Positions 26,578-35,068 of a stretch of 64,000 nucleotides of DNA are shown piece by piece. Under the pieces are notes generated by a model, which was not told the origin of the DNA, did not search any database, and saw nothing but the letters and a program-made list of their open reading frames with translations. How positions within the stretch are numbered: the stretch's first letter is position 1; each line of letters starts with the position of its first letter. The DNA is from an uncultured Gammaproteobacteria bacterium (GTDB lineage: Bacteria; Pseudomonadota; Gammaproteobacteria; PS1; Pseudothioglobaceae). Location: assembly GCA_913020715.1 (NCBI GenBank), contig CAJVZH010000003.1, positions 1-64,000 of the forward strand, read 5' to 3'. The position numbers were made by a program, and so were the translations under genes.

Positions 26578-27129
26578 ATGGTAAGAACGGAAACTCCAGT
26601 CTGCGAATTTAATCAAGCAGCACTTAACTTCAGCTTAAAAGGTGTCGATGGTAAGCAACACTCTCTTGCTAGCTTAAAGGGTGAAAACGGGCTTTTGGTG
26701 ATGTTTATTTGCAATCACTGCCCCTACGTAAAATCCATTATTGATCGCATTATCCGCGACGCCAAAGAACTCGAAGAATTGGGTGTAAATACCGTTGCCA
26801 TTATGTCAAACGATCCAAGTGATTATGAAGAAGATTCTTTTGAAAACATGCAAAGAATTGCCGAAGAAATGGATTTCCCTTTCCCTTACTTAATTGATGA
26901 GACACAAGAAGTTGCTAAAGCTTATGGCGCTGTTTGTACGCCCGATTTCTTCGGCTACAACAAAGCCTTAGGCCTGCAATATCGTGGTCGCTTGGACGAG
27001 TCCCGCAAAGAGGCCGTTGATGGCGCAAGACGCGACCTTTATGAAGCCATGAAAACAGTGGCAGAGACTGGCAGCGGTCCTAGCGAGCAAATCCCATCAA
27101 TGGGTTGCTCTATTAAATGGTCTAATTAA
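26578..27129 (+). CDS. Thioredoxin-fold (redoxin/AhpC-TSA) family protein
   Basis: A 183-residue cytoplasmic thioredoxin-fold protein with a C-x-x-C active site in FICNHCPYVKSI. The peroxiredoxin-like core contains FPYLIDETQEVAKAYGA and VCTPDFFGYN. This is the widespread family annotated as thioredoxin family or redoxin-domain protein. It has no signal peptide. The reduced partner is unknown. It ends overlapping the convergent phnA by four bases. Confidence 0.85.
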   Translation: MVRTETPVCEFNQAALNFSLKGVDGKQHSLASLKGENGLLVMFICNHCPYVKSIIDRIIRDAKELEELGVNTVAIMSNDPSDYEEDSFENMQRIAEEMDFPFPYLIDETQEVAKAYGAVCTPDFFGYNKALGLQYRGRLDESRKEAVDGARRDLYEAMKTVAETGSGPSEQIPSMGCSIKWSN

Positions 27130-27701
27130 CCAGACTTTTTCACAAATTTTGTCAAAATAACAATTCTCTGGCCGTTAATACGACCTTCAATTTGTGATTC
27201 ATTATCAAAAACTAGAGAGATGTTACGAACTGCCGTGCCGCGCTTAGCGGTGAAATTAGCACCCTTAACGGTTAGATCTTTTGTCAGTGTCACCGTGTCG
27301 CCAGTGCTCAATATTGCACCATTGCAATCAATGTGTTTTAAACCACTCTCAGCACCCGCTTGAGAGCCTACCTCTGCCCAAGCTTGGATCTCTTCGTCAA
27401 GATAAAGGATATCGAGTAAATCTTGTGGCCAACCCTCACTGCGTAGATTGTTAAGCATACGCCAGGCAACGACTTGCACTGCGCCCACCTGTGACCACAT
27501 AGAATCATTCAGACAGCGCCAATGATTGGGCTCGATTAATTCTGGATTTTTTATTTGCTCAATACATACGCCACAAGTCAATACACACTTGTTGGCATCA
27601 TCCTTATCATCATCAACAGCGGTCGTGACAAGATTTTCACTCGAGCCGCACAACTCACATTGCTCACCCGCCCTCTCTCTAAGAATTTGTTCGATGTTCA
27701 T
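27126..27701 (-). CDS. PhnA domain protein
   Basis: A 191-residue protein with an N-terminal zinc-ribbon built from CELC and CGVC pairs and a C-terminal PhnA domain (GDTVTLTKDLTVKGA...KRGTAVRNI). Despite the name, PhnA is not part of phosphonate C-P lyase; a role in phosphonoacetate hydrolysis was proposed for a different protein. Function here is unknown. Its end overlaps the redoxin gene by 4 bases; its start diverges from deaD. Confidence 0.85.
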   Translation of the reverse strand: MNIEQILRERAGEQCELCGSSENLVTTAVDDDKDDANKCVLTCGVCIEQIKNPELIEPNHWRCLNDSMWSQVGAVQVVAWRMLNNLRSEGWPQDLLDILYLDEEIQAWAEVGSQAGAESGLKHIDCNGAILSTGDTVTLTKDLTVKGANFTAKRGTAVRNISLVFDNESQIEGRINGQRIVILTKFVKKSG

Positions 27702-27824
27702 TGAGCTGTATTCATTATTTTATTGAAAACACTATTTTACAAAGCTCTCTTATAATTGGTTGATAATAAATTAAAAAATATAGAACTAGGGTATAATTTT
27801 GGCCTTTCCTCTTTCCGAGCCACC

Positions 27825-29633
27825 ATGTCAGCTATGTCAGACAAGCAAGCGAGCGCACCCAGTTCAAGTTTTAAAAATTTAGGTCTATCTAACAATATCA
27901 TTAAAGTGTTGGATGAGATTGGCTACGAAACACCTTCAGCCATCCAAGAACAGTGCATTACGCACTTACTCGACGGCCAAGATATTATTGGTCAAGCGCA
28001 AACAGGCACGGGAAAAACAGCGGCATTCGCATTGCCATTGCTGGATAAAATCGATTTAGACAATAACCAGGTGCAATTGTTAATACTAGCGCCAACTCGC
28101 GAATTGGCGATCCAGGTAGCTGAGGCTATTCAAACTTACTCAAGGCATCTTAAGGGCTTTCATGTTTTGCCAATTTACGGTGGTCAATCGTACGATGTCC
28201 AATTAAGACCTTTAAAAAGAGGCGTCCATGCGGTTGTCGGTACGCCGGGTCGAGTAATGGATCACATAAAACGCGGCACATTAAAGCTCGACAATTTGAA
28301 GGCACTAGTACTAGACGAAGCTGACGAAATGCTAAGAATGGGCTTTATCGATGACGTTAAATGGGTTATGGAAAAGCTCCCTGAACAAAGACAAATTGCA
28401 CTTTTTTCAGCCACCATGCCAAACATTATTAAGCGTGTAGCCGAAACATTTTTAAATAATCCTAAAATTGTTCAGATTAAGACTAAAACGGCCACTGCAC
28501 CTACGATTACACAAAGATATTGGCTTGGTAGTGGAGGGCAAAAACTCGACGCATTAACTCGTATTTTAGAAGTTGAAACGTTTGACGCAATGATTATCTT
28601 TGTTAGAACTAAAACGGCCACTACAGACTTGGCGGAAAAACTCTCAGCAAGAGGCTTTTCTGCAGATGCGATTAATGGTGATATTGCGCAAAACCAACGT
28701 GAGCGCATTATTAATCAATATAAACAAGGCAAGATTGACATTCTCATTGCCACCGATGTTGCTGCACGTGGTCTTGATGTTGAGCGCATCTCGCATGTAA
28801 TCAATTACGATATCCCGCAAGACCCCGAATCATACGTTCACCGTATTGGTAGAACGGGTAGAGCTGGAAGAACGGGGCAAGCTATTTTATTTGTAGCGCC
28901 ACGTGAACGCCGTATGCTAAAAACAATCGAGCGAATTACTCGCCAGCCGATTGAACCGATGCAACTGCCTACTGCAAAAATTATTAATGAGCAACGTGTT
29001 AATAATTTCAAGCAAAGAATCACCGAGACACTTAGCAATCAAAACTTAGCGGTATTTGAAGAGTTATTATTAGAGTTTCAAAAAGAGCATGAAGTCGACA
29101 CCTTTAAAGTTGCTGCTGCATTGGCATTGATGGCACAAGGCAGTGAGCCACTATTACTTGACGAAAAGGCCTTTAAACAGGCGGAATTTGGCGCAAGTAG
29201 TGGTAAAAAAATCACTGTGGACATTGAGGCCTCCCCTTTGAAGGATAACCCTCAAGTACCGATGAAACGTTATAGAATTGCGCTTGGTAATAGAGATAGA
29301 ATCAAGCCGGGCAATATCCTTGGTGCGATTGCTAATGAAGCAGAAATTTCAAGTCAATTCATTGGCTCTATTCAAATCTTCCAAGACTTTACCACGGTTG
29401 ATTTACCAGACGAGATGCCAAAAGAAACACTTGAGGTTTTGAGGAATGTACGCGTTTTTGATAAAAAACTCAACATAGAAGAGTTGACCAAAAAGAACAA
29501 TACCGCTACAGCCAAAGAGCAATCTGATAACTTCAGGGGTGGCTTCTCAGACAGGAAGGACAGAGGCAAGCCACGTCGTAATCGAGACAGGGACAGAGAC
29601 CGTAAGTTCACTAAGCGCAAACCCAAGCGCTAA
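27825..29633 (+). CDS. deaD: DEAD-box RNA helicase DeaD/CsdA
   Basis: DeaD unwinds RNA in ribosome assembly and mRNA decay, especially in the cold. The 602-residue product has the Q motif, AQTGTGKT near residue 57, PTRELAIQ, DEAD near 164, SAT, and HRIGRTGRAGRTG. A DbpA-type RNA-binding domain (about 450-550) and a basic Arg/Asp-rich tail follow. The start at 27825 (MSAMSDKQ) is chosen because an earlier frame start would overlap the -10 TATAAT at 27792-27797. A cold-shock protein gene follows on the same strand, fitting a cold-adaptation pair. Confidence 0.93.
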   Translation: MSAMSDKQASAPSSSFKNLGLSNNIIKVLDEIGYETPSAIQEQCITHLLDGQDIIGQAQTGTGKTAAFALPLLDKIDLDNNQVQLLILAPTRELAIQVAEAIQTYSRHLKGFHVLPIYGGQSYDVQLRPLKRGVHAVVGTPGRVMDHIKRGTLKLDNLKALVLDEADEMLRMGFIDDVKWVMEKLPEQRQIALFSATMPNIIKRVAETFLNNPKIVQIKTKTATAPTITQRYWLGSGGQKLDALTRILEVETFDAMIIFVRTKTATTDLAEKLSARGFSADAINGDIAQNQRERIINQYKQGKIDILIATDVAARGLDVERISHVINYDIPQDPESYVHRIGRTGRAGRTGQAILFVAPRERRMLKTIERITRQPIEPMQLPTAKIINEQRVNNFKQRITETLSNQNLAVFEELLLEFQKEHEVDTFKVAAALALMAQGSEPLLLDEKAFKQAEFGASSGKKITVDIEASPLKDNPQVPMKRYRIALGNRDRIKPGNILGAIANEAEISSQFIGSIQIFQDFTTVDLPDEMPKETLEVLRNVRVFDKKLNIEELTKKNNTATAKEQSDNFRGGFSDRKDRGKPRRNRDRDRDRKFTKRKPKR

Positions 29634-29740
29634 GATAGAAATCTGAGTTTTAATCAATTAAGTATCTTTAATTGTAATTCTTAGGTAAAATTGTCCTTGC
29701 TGGTAAAAATACAGCTAATTGTTTATGTTCGTGTTGTAGA

Positions 29741-29769
29741 TTGACAAGATGTCGGTTTCACGGTTAATT
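29741..29769 (+). promoter_or_regulatory. Possible cspA-type promoter
   Basis: A consensus -35 TTGACA at 29741-29746 is followed 17 bases later by TTAATT, a poor -10 match. It lies about 50 bases before the cold-shock gene start. The deaD-csp gap is 184 bases and shows no other clear structure beyond a short AT hairpin near 29660. Confidence 0.4.
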
Positions 29770-29817
29770 AGTTAGATTGCATCTTTTCCAAGTTTTTTTA
29801 TATATTTAGGAGACACT

Positions 29818-30024
29818 ATGTCTACAACAACAGGTAAAGTCAAATGGTTTGACGCGAAAAAAGGTTTTGGTTTCATTGAGCAAGAAAGCGGTGACGATGT
29901 ATTCGTTCACTTTCGTGCTATTCAAGGCGACGGCTACAAATCTTTAGTCGAAGGTCAAGAAGTAGAATTTGAACTTGAAGATGGCGCTAAAGGCCCTCAA
30001 GCTGCTAACGTTATTCCTCAATAG
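29818..30024 (+). CDS. Cold-shock protein (CspA family)
   Basis: A 68-residue single cold-shock domain that binds single-stranded RNA/DNA. It carries RNP1 KGFGFIEQ and RNP2 DVFVHF and ends in [10 protein letters not shown]. The ribosome binding site TAGGAGA lies about 8 bases before the ATG. A strong terminator follows. Which Csp paralogue this corresponds to cannot be told from sequence. Confidence 0.95.
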   Translation: MSTTTGKVKWFDAKKGFGFIEQESGDDVFVHFRAIQGDGYKSLVEGQEVEFELEDGAKGPQAANVIPQ

Positions 30025-30045
30025 TATAACACCAGTACAAAATTC

Positions 30046-30078
30046 AAAAAAACACCGCTTCCGAGCGGTGTTTTTTTT
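30046..30078 (+). terminator. Rho-independent terminator after the cold-shock gene
   Basis: The stem ACACCGCT/AGCGGTGT with a TCCG loop is flanked by an A-run and followed by eight T residues; it may also work for the convergent membrane-protein gene. Confidence 0.93.
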
Positions 30079-30091
30079 CGCCTATCAATAA

Positions 30092-30901
30092 TTATCCAGC
30101 CACTGGTTCAGGTTCACTTATTAGGGCTTTATAACAAAGCGACAACAAGGCCAATTCCACTATGTAGACGTAGATTGAGAAGGCGAATGCTACGTAATCA
30201 AAAAATGCAAAAACCAGCCCTAAAGTGGCTATCAACTCAATGCCCTCGCTTGCCAACCAAGGTATTAAAATCAATAATACCAGCAGTCTTAAAGTAGAGC
30301 GCCTAGTCAGCAGCCAAGAACCCTTAACACCTATACTCCTACCGACAGCAGCAGCAGGTAGTGCCAAAAGCACTCTTGGAAAGACGACAACCAGCCCCAC
30401 AATAATAAAGCCTATAAGGGCAAACAGGATAAATGCTGTGACGTTACCGGCCATCAATTGAGCACCCTCAAGAAGCAATGGCAGTAGAAAAAACATAGGT
30501 GGCAGCAAAGCTAATAAGAAAACTAAAGTAATTGCAACAGACCACCCAAGAAAACGATTCTCCTCCACTCCCCAACGAAACATCTTTGGTGGCCTCTCAG
30601 TTTTTTCTGGCAGAATAAACATTTGATGCCAGCCCACAATCATCATAACAGTGCAAGCAACAATGGCGCAAAGTGTTAGAAGAAAAGCGCCTATTATTAA
30701 TGACTCATTGACTGATTCAACAATTACCTGTTCAATGAATTCAGCCTCCACCATCCAAAAACCAAATGCTAGTATTGATATGATGCCAATTAATGGAATC
30801 GATAACTTAATGCAGCTCCGTGCATGAGTCCATGGAAGCTTTACAGCTTCAATAAAAATAGAGTCAATCGACAACTTGTGTATTTGCTTATCTGATTGCA
30901 T
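30092..30901 (-). CDS. Polytopic membrane protein of unknown function
   Basis: A 269-residue inner-membrane protein with about six hydrophobic helices (roughly residues 30-52, 67-92, 118-140, 152-180, 200-218 and 228-255) and a short cytoplasmic N-terminus. There is a conserved-looking amphipathic loop, WGVEENRFLGWS. I do not recognise a specific family; it vaguely resembles small membrane-domain proteins with glycerophosphodiester-type helices. It starts back-to-back with sbcB, with the two promoter regions overlapping. Confidence 0.7.
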   Translation of the reverse strand: MQSDKQIHKLSIDSIFIEAVKLPWTHARSCIKLSIPLIGIISILAFGFWMVEAEFIEQVIVESVNESLIIGAFLLTLCAIVACTVMMIVGWHQMFILPEKTERPPKMFRWGVEENRFLGWSVAITLVFLLALLPPMFFLLPLLLEGAQLMAGNVTAFILFALIGFIIVGLVVVFPRVLLALPAAAVGRSIGVKGSWLLTRRSTLRLLVLLILIPWLASEGIELIATLGLVFAFFDYVAFAFSIYVYIVELALLSLCYKALISEPEPVAG

Positions 30902-30966
30902 AAGTGACCTCTAAATGTAGGACAAACCAGTCTATATCATACACCGCCTCAGCCTATAATTGCGCC

Positions 30967-32382
30967 ATGGATACATTTTATTGGTACGACTACGAGACTA
31001 CTGGCATATCGCCACGAGTTGATCGCATTACACAGTTTGCCGGCATTCGCACAGACGTCAATCTAAATATTATTGACGAGCACATGCTCTATTGCAAACC
31101 AACGAATGACTGCCTGCCAAGTCCTTATGCCGTTGCTGTTACTGGAATAACGCCGCAACACTGCGAAAGCAATGGAATCAATGAACACGATTTCTTAAAG
31201 AAAATTCACGCGCAATTTTCTCAGCCAAGCACTTGTATCGTTGGTTATAACAGCATCCGTTTTGACGATGAATTTAGTCGTTACGGTTTTTTCCGAAATT
31301 TTATTGACCCTTACGCTTGGCACTGGCAAAATCACAACACACGATGGGATATCCTCGATGTCGTGCGTCTTGCTTATGCACTAAAAAAAGATGCAAGCCT
31401 TAATTGGGTGACCGATGACAACGGCAAGCCGATTTTTAAACTTGATCGACTGTCGATTGCAAATGGCATTGAACACTCCGACGCGCATGACGCCTTGGCC
31501 GATGTTCGCGCAACCATCGCCTTGGCAAAGATCATCAAAGAAACACAGCCGCAGTTGTTTGATTACGCTTTTAGCCTTAGAGATAAAAAAGTGGTGGCAA
31601 AAAAAATAGAACTCATCGCGCCAATGCTGCATACATCTGGCATGTATGCGGCTAATTTGTCTTGCACAAGACTCGCAACAGCACTTGCGTATCACCCTGA
31701 GTACGCCGATCGAGCAATTGTCTTTAATTTGGATCAAAATCCATCCATCTTCCTTGAGCTCTCCACTGAAGAACTAAAAACACTGCTATTTACCAAGCAA
31801 TCCGAACTGCCAGAGGGTGTTGAACGATTACAACTTAAAGAGCTTATTTTCAATAAAAGTCCAATGTTTGTTCCTAATGTTCACAAATTAGAGCCGAAAA
31901 TCATCGAACAACTGAAAATTGATATGGATCGGTGCTTCAATCACCTAGATTTTATTCAAAAGCACCATAACGAAATCCAAGAAGCTGTTCGGGCTATCTA
32001 CCTAAGTGATGGTGAGAAACAGCCGTCAAAAGATGCCGACCAAGCCCTTTATGATAAATTTGTGGATAACGCTGACAGGCGCATTTGCAATCACATCCAA
32101 ACCCTCTCTGCAGAGGAAATTAGCACTTTTCAGCCGAGCTTTAAAGACAAGAATCTGTCCTCGTTGTTTCTTCATTTTAAAGGAAGAAATCACCCTCAAT
32201 TGTTAAGCGATAGCGAGGCTGAAGACTGGTTTGAAATTGTCCAATCACGTGTACAAGATGGTGAGAATGGCTACCTGTCGTTTGATAACTTTGAACAGCA
32301 ACTCACCGAACTCAAAAATGACGCGCCAGAAAAACACTTTCTTTGGCAGCAATTGGAAACTTACGCACAAACTTTTCTCTAG
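30967..32382 (+). CDS. sbcB: Exodeoxyribonuclease I
   Basis: ExoI degrades single-stranded DNA 3'-5' and takes part in mismatch repair and recombination. The 471-residue product has the DEDDh set: YDYETTG (Exo I), NSIRFDDEFSRYGFFRN (Exo II) and HDALADVRAT (Exo III), followed by the SH3-like and helical C-terminal regions. Length matches E. coli (475). I start at 30967 because the open upstream frame crosses a TATAAT at 30955-30960 that ends only 6 bases before this ATG. Confidence 0.94.
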   Translation: MDTFYWYDYETTGISPRVDRITQFAGIRTDVNLNIIDEHMLYCKPTNDCLPSPYAVAVTGITPQHCESNGINEHDFLKKIHAQFSQPSTCIVGYNSIRFDDEFSRYGFFRNFIDPYAWHWQNHNTRWDILDVVRLAYALKKDASLNWVTDDNGKPIFKLDRLSIANGIEHSDAHDALADVRATIALAKIIKETQPQLFDYAFSLRDKKVVAKKIELIAPMLHTSGMYAANLSCTRLATALAYHPEYADRAIVFNLDQNPSIFLELSTEELKTLLFTKQSELPEGVERLQLKELIFNKSPMFVPNVHKLEPKIIEQLKIDMDRCFNHLDFIQKHHNEIQEAVRAIYLSDGEKQPSKDADQALYDKFVDNADRRICNHIQTLSAEEISTFQPSFKDKNLSSLFLHFKGRNHPQLLSDSEAEDWFEIVQSRVQDGENGYLSFDNFEQQLTELKNDAPEKHFLWQQLETYAQTFL

Positions 32383-32400
32383 ATCTTTACTCCTATCAGA

Positions 32401-32429
32401 TTGAAATGTCTAGCTCAAACAGGTATAAT
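32401..32429 (+). promoter_or_regulatory. Promoter of nth
   Basis: TTGAAA (32401-32406) and TATAAT (32424-32429) are 17 bases apart, 44 bases before the nth ATG; a good sigma-70 match. Confidence 0.75.
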
Positions 32430-32473
32430 ATTCACGCATAATTGCATACTTAGAAGGATTAGACAAACCTATA

Positions 32474-33106
32474 ATGAACGCAGAAACTCGTAGTGAAATG
32501 TTTGGCAGATTGCTCAAACAAATTCCAAATCCAACAACAGAGCTGAACTACTCGACTTCTTTCGAGCTCCTTGTAGCAGTTACATTATCGGCACAGGCAA
32601 CGGACAAAAGTGTCAATCAAGTGACTGATACGTTATTCCCACTTGCCAACACACCTGAGGCAATTTTTGAACTTGGCGAAGACACACTTCGCGACACCAT
32701 TAAAACAATTGGCTTGTTTAATTCAAAAGCTAAGCACATTATTCAAACTTGTAAGATTCTAATCGACAAGTACGATTCTCAAGTGCCTGAGACCCGCAAA
32801 GAGCTTGAAGCTCTTCCAGGTGTTGGCCGTAAAACGGCCAATGTTGTCTTAAACACAGCCTTTGGTCAGCCTACTATTGCTGTTGATACGCACATTTACC
32901 GTGTTGCAAATCGTACTGCGATTGCTTCTGGAAAAACTGTGCTTGAAGTAGAAAAGAAGCTTATTAAATTCATCCCTGATGAGTTCAAAGTACCTGCTCA
33001 CCACCTCATGATTCTTCACGGTCGTTATGTTTGCAAGGCTCGTTCGCCGCACTGTAATGACTGTACACTTCTTGACCTTTGTGAATACGAAGAGAAAAAC
33101 CTATAA
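32474..33106 (+). CDS. nth: Endonuclease III
   Basis: Nth removes oxidised pyrimidines and nicks abasic sites. The 210-residue protein has the helix-hairpin-helix LPGVGRKTANVVLN with the catalytic lysine of the LPGVGRKTA motif, the catalytic Asp in VDTHIYRV, and a C-terminal [4Fe-4S] motif C-x6-C-x2-C-x5-C (CKARSPHCNDCTLLDLC). A DUF1841 gene follows after 12 bases, as in many gammaproteobacteria. Confidence 0.97.
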   Translation: MNAETRSEMFGRLLKQIPNPTTELNYSTSFELLVAVTLSAQATDKSVNQVTDTLFPLANTPEAIFELGEDTLRDTIKTIGLFNSKAKHIIQTCKILIDKYDSQVPETRKELEALPGVGRKTANVVLNTAFGQPTIAVDTHIYRVANRTAIASGKTVLEVEKKLIKFIPDEFKVPAHHLMILHGRYVCKARSPHCNDCTLLDLCEYEEKNL

Positions 33107-33118
33107 CAGCGTAGCCTA

Positions 33119-33547
33119 ATGTTGTACAGCCAAGATCGAACCAAGCAAAGACAATTCTTAGCAAGATCTTGGCAAAAATTTACCAATAAAGAATCGCTTG
33201 AGCCATTAGAAACTTTACTGGCATCCATCATTCAGATTCACCCAGAATACCACGCTTTAATCAACAATGTGGATTCGGATTACTTTCCCGAGCAAGGTGA
33301 AGTTAACCCTTTTCTCCACATTAATCTACACCTAGCGCTTAGAGACCAACTCTCTATCAACCAGCCGGCAGGAATCAAAGAGGCTTACGACAAGCTGCTA
33401 ATAAAACTTAAAGATGAGCACGAAGTTGAGCATTTAATGATGGACTGCATTGCTGAGATGATTTTTTCTGCACAGAAAAACAACACACCCATGGATCATC
33501 AGACTTATTTTCAGTGCATTCAAAACCTAGATAACCAAAACTATTGA
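33119..33547 (+). CDS. DUF1841 family protein
   Basis: A 142-residue soluble helical protein beginning MLYSQDRTKQRQFLARSWQK. It contains NPFLHINLHLALRDQLSINQPAGI and HEVEHLMMDCIAEM, the signature of DUF1841. Function is unknown. It is co-directional with nth, 12 bases apart, a recurring association. It ends just before the minus-strand desaturase remnant. Confidence 0.88.
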   Translation: MLYSQDRTKQRQFLARSWQKFTNKESLEPLETLLASIIQIHPEYHALINNVDSDYFPEQGEVNPFLHINLHLALRDQLSINQPAGIKEAYDKLLIKLKDEHEVEHLMMDCIAEMIFSAQKNNTPMDHQTYFQCIQNLDNQNY

Positions 33548-33556
33548 CATTCTAAT

Positions 33557-33838
33557 TCACCAGGGTTTTGCTGTCTGAGTTTTAACCTTTGCCGACATAG
33601 GGATCATCGACTCACCTCCTAAAATAATAGGAAGTAATTTAAGAAACCTCTTCCATGCAGAGCCTTGAATACATGGGATTTAACCCTTTTCGCAAAGGGC
33701 TTTCAATTTTGGCTGTGCCTTCTGGTACTGAGCCAGGGACATACCAGGCCAAATATGGTGCTTAATCTGATAGTTTAGCCACCCATGAAGAAAATCATTA
33801 ATATTGCCATCACCCCGCCACGTTGAATTTCTCGCAAC
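33557..33838 (-). pseudogene. 3' remnant of a fatty acid desaturase gene
   Basis: On minus, one frame reads NSTWRGDGNINDFLHGWLNYQIKHHIWPGMSLAQYQKAQPKLKALCEKG, then a TAA, then IPCIQGSAWKRF...GGESM and ends at TGA. The QIKHH box is the third histidine motif (Q-x-x-H-H) of membrane fatty acid desaturases. The QKAQPKLKALCEK and WKRF segments are also typical of that C-terminus. Only about the last 95 codons remain; the membrane helices and first two His boxes are missing. The in-frame stop confirms that it is dead. It abuts the end of hisH, where hisA would normally be. Confidence 0.85.
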
Positions 33839-33840
33839 AA

Positions 33841-34455
33841 TTACTGCCAGTCAACAAAGTTTTTTAATAGCTGTAGGCCGTCGTGTTGTGATTTTTCAGG
33901 ATGAAACTGCACAGCAAATAAGGAGCCCTTAGCAACTGCCGAAGTAAATACATCGCCATAGTCTGTATTACCCGTAACAACAGATGAATCCTCCTCTTGC
34001 ACGTAATAACTGTGCACGCTATAAAAACGCGCGTTATTATCGATATTGCGCCAAAGGGGGTGACTGGATACTTGATTGACTGTATTCCAGCCCATATGTG
34101 GTATTTTAAGATCACTATTGGCGAATTTAACCACTTTTCCAGGAATTATGGACAAACCATCGGTGCCATTATTTTCCTCGCTGTGATCAAAGAGTAACTG
34201 TAAGCCAAGACAAATACCTAAAAATGGCTTTTCGGAAGCGGCTTTTTTAATGACGTCAACCAAGTTGTGCTCATTTAATGCAGACATGCAAGCGCCCATG
34301 GCGCCCTGCCCAGGGAAAACAATACGATCAGCATCGTTGATTAGCTCGGGGTCGTTGGTTAAAATTGAGTGATCGTTCGGCGCAACAAACTCAAAAGCCT
34401 TTTGTACGGAACGGACATTACCCATTCCATAATCAACAATTGCGATGGTTTGCAT
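33841..34455 (-). CDS. hisH: Imidazole glycerol phosphate synthase, glutaminase subunit
   Basis: HisH supplies ammonia to HisF in histidine synthesis. The 204-residue class I amidotransferase has nucleophile C82 in LGICLGLQLLFDHSEE and the His-Glu pair in QFHPEKSQHDG. It lies 12 bases after hisB. The expected next genes hisA and hisF are absent; a decayed desaturase fragment takes that place, so HisF must be encoded elsewhere. Confidence 0.96.
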   Translation of the reverse strand: MQTIAIVDYGMGNVRSVQKAFEFVAPNDHSILTNDPELINDADRIVFPGQGAMGACMSALNEHNLVDVIKKAASEKPFLGICLGLQLLFDHSEENNGTDGLSIIPGKVVKFANSDLKIPHMGWNTVNQVSSHPLWRNIDNNARFYSVHSYYVQEEDSSVVTGNTDYGDVFTSAVAKGSLFAVQFHPEKSQHDGLQLLKNFVDWQ

Positions 34456-34467
34456 ACCTCTAAAAGG

Positions 34468-35049
34468 CTACAAAGAGCCTTTGGTTGAAGGGATAACGCC
34501 CGCTTGTCTTTCATCGGGTGTTACCGCCATACGTAAAGCTCGGCCAAACGCCTTAAAGACAGTTTCCGCTTGGTGGTGCGAGTTAACGCCCTTCATATTA
34601 TCAATATGAAGCGTTACTAGCGCGTGATTGACAAAGCCTTGAAAGAATTCTCGAATCAAATCAACATCAAAAGTACCTACTCTACCCCTGGTGAAATCAA
34701 CATCCATAATCAAGCCCGGTCGCCCAGATAGATCCAGCACTACACGTGAAAGCGCCTCATCAAGTGGCACATAAGAATGGCCATAACGAGTGAGCCCTTT
34801 TTTATCGCCCACAGCCTTAAAAAAAGCTTGGCCAATGGTAATTCCAATATCTTCAACCGTGTGGTGGTCGTCTATCTCAGTATCGCCATCACAGCGAATG
34901 GTTAAATCCATCAGACCATGGCGAGCAATTTGATCCAGCATGTGGTTTAAAAACGGCACGCCTGTCTGAATATCTGCAGCACCGGTGCCGTAGATATCTA
35001 GACTGACAGAGATGTCTGTCTCGTTTGTTTTGCGATCAACTTTTATCAT
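34468..35049 (-). CDS. hisB: Imidazoleglycerol-phosphate dehydratase
   Basis: HisB catalyses the dehydration step of histidine synthesis with two manganese ions. The 193-residue monofunctional form shows the duplicated metal motifs [11 protein letters not shown] and [13 protein letters not shown] and the usual N-terminal RKTNETDI. The phosphatase half found in enterics is absent, as in most other bacteria. asd lies 19 bases upstream and hisH 12 downstream. Confidence 0.97.
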   Translation of the reverse strand: MIKVDRKTNETDISVSLDIYGTGAADIQTGVPFLNHMLDQIARHGLMDLTIRCDGDTEIDDHHTVEDIGITIGQAFFKAVGDKKGLTRYGHSYVPLDEALSRVVLDLSGRPGLIMDVDFTRGRVGTFDVDLIREFFQGFVNHALVTLHIDNMKGVNSHHQAETVFKAFGRALRMAVTPDERQAGVIPSTKGSL

Positions 35050-35068
35050 AAGAGAATTTTATCTTAAA

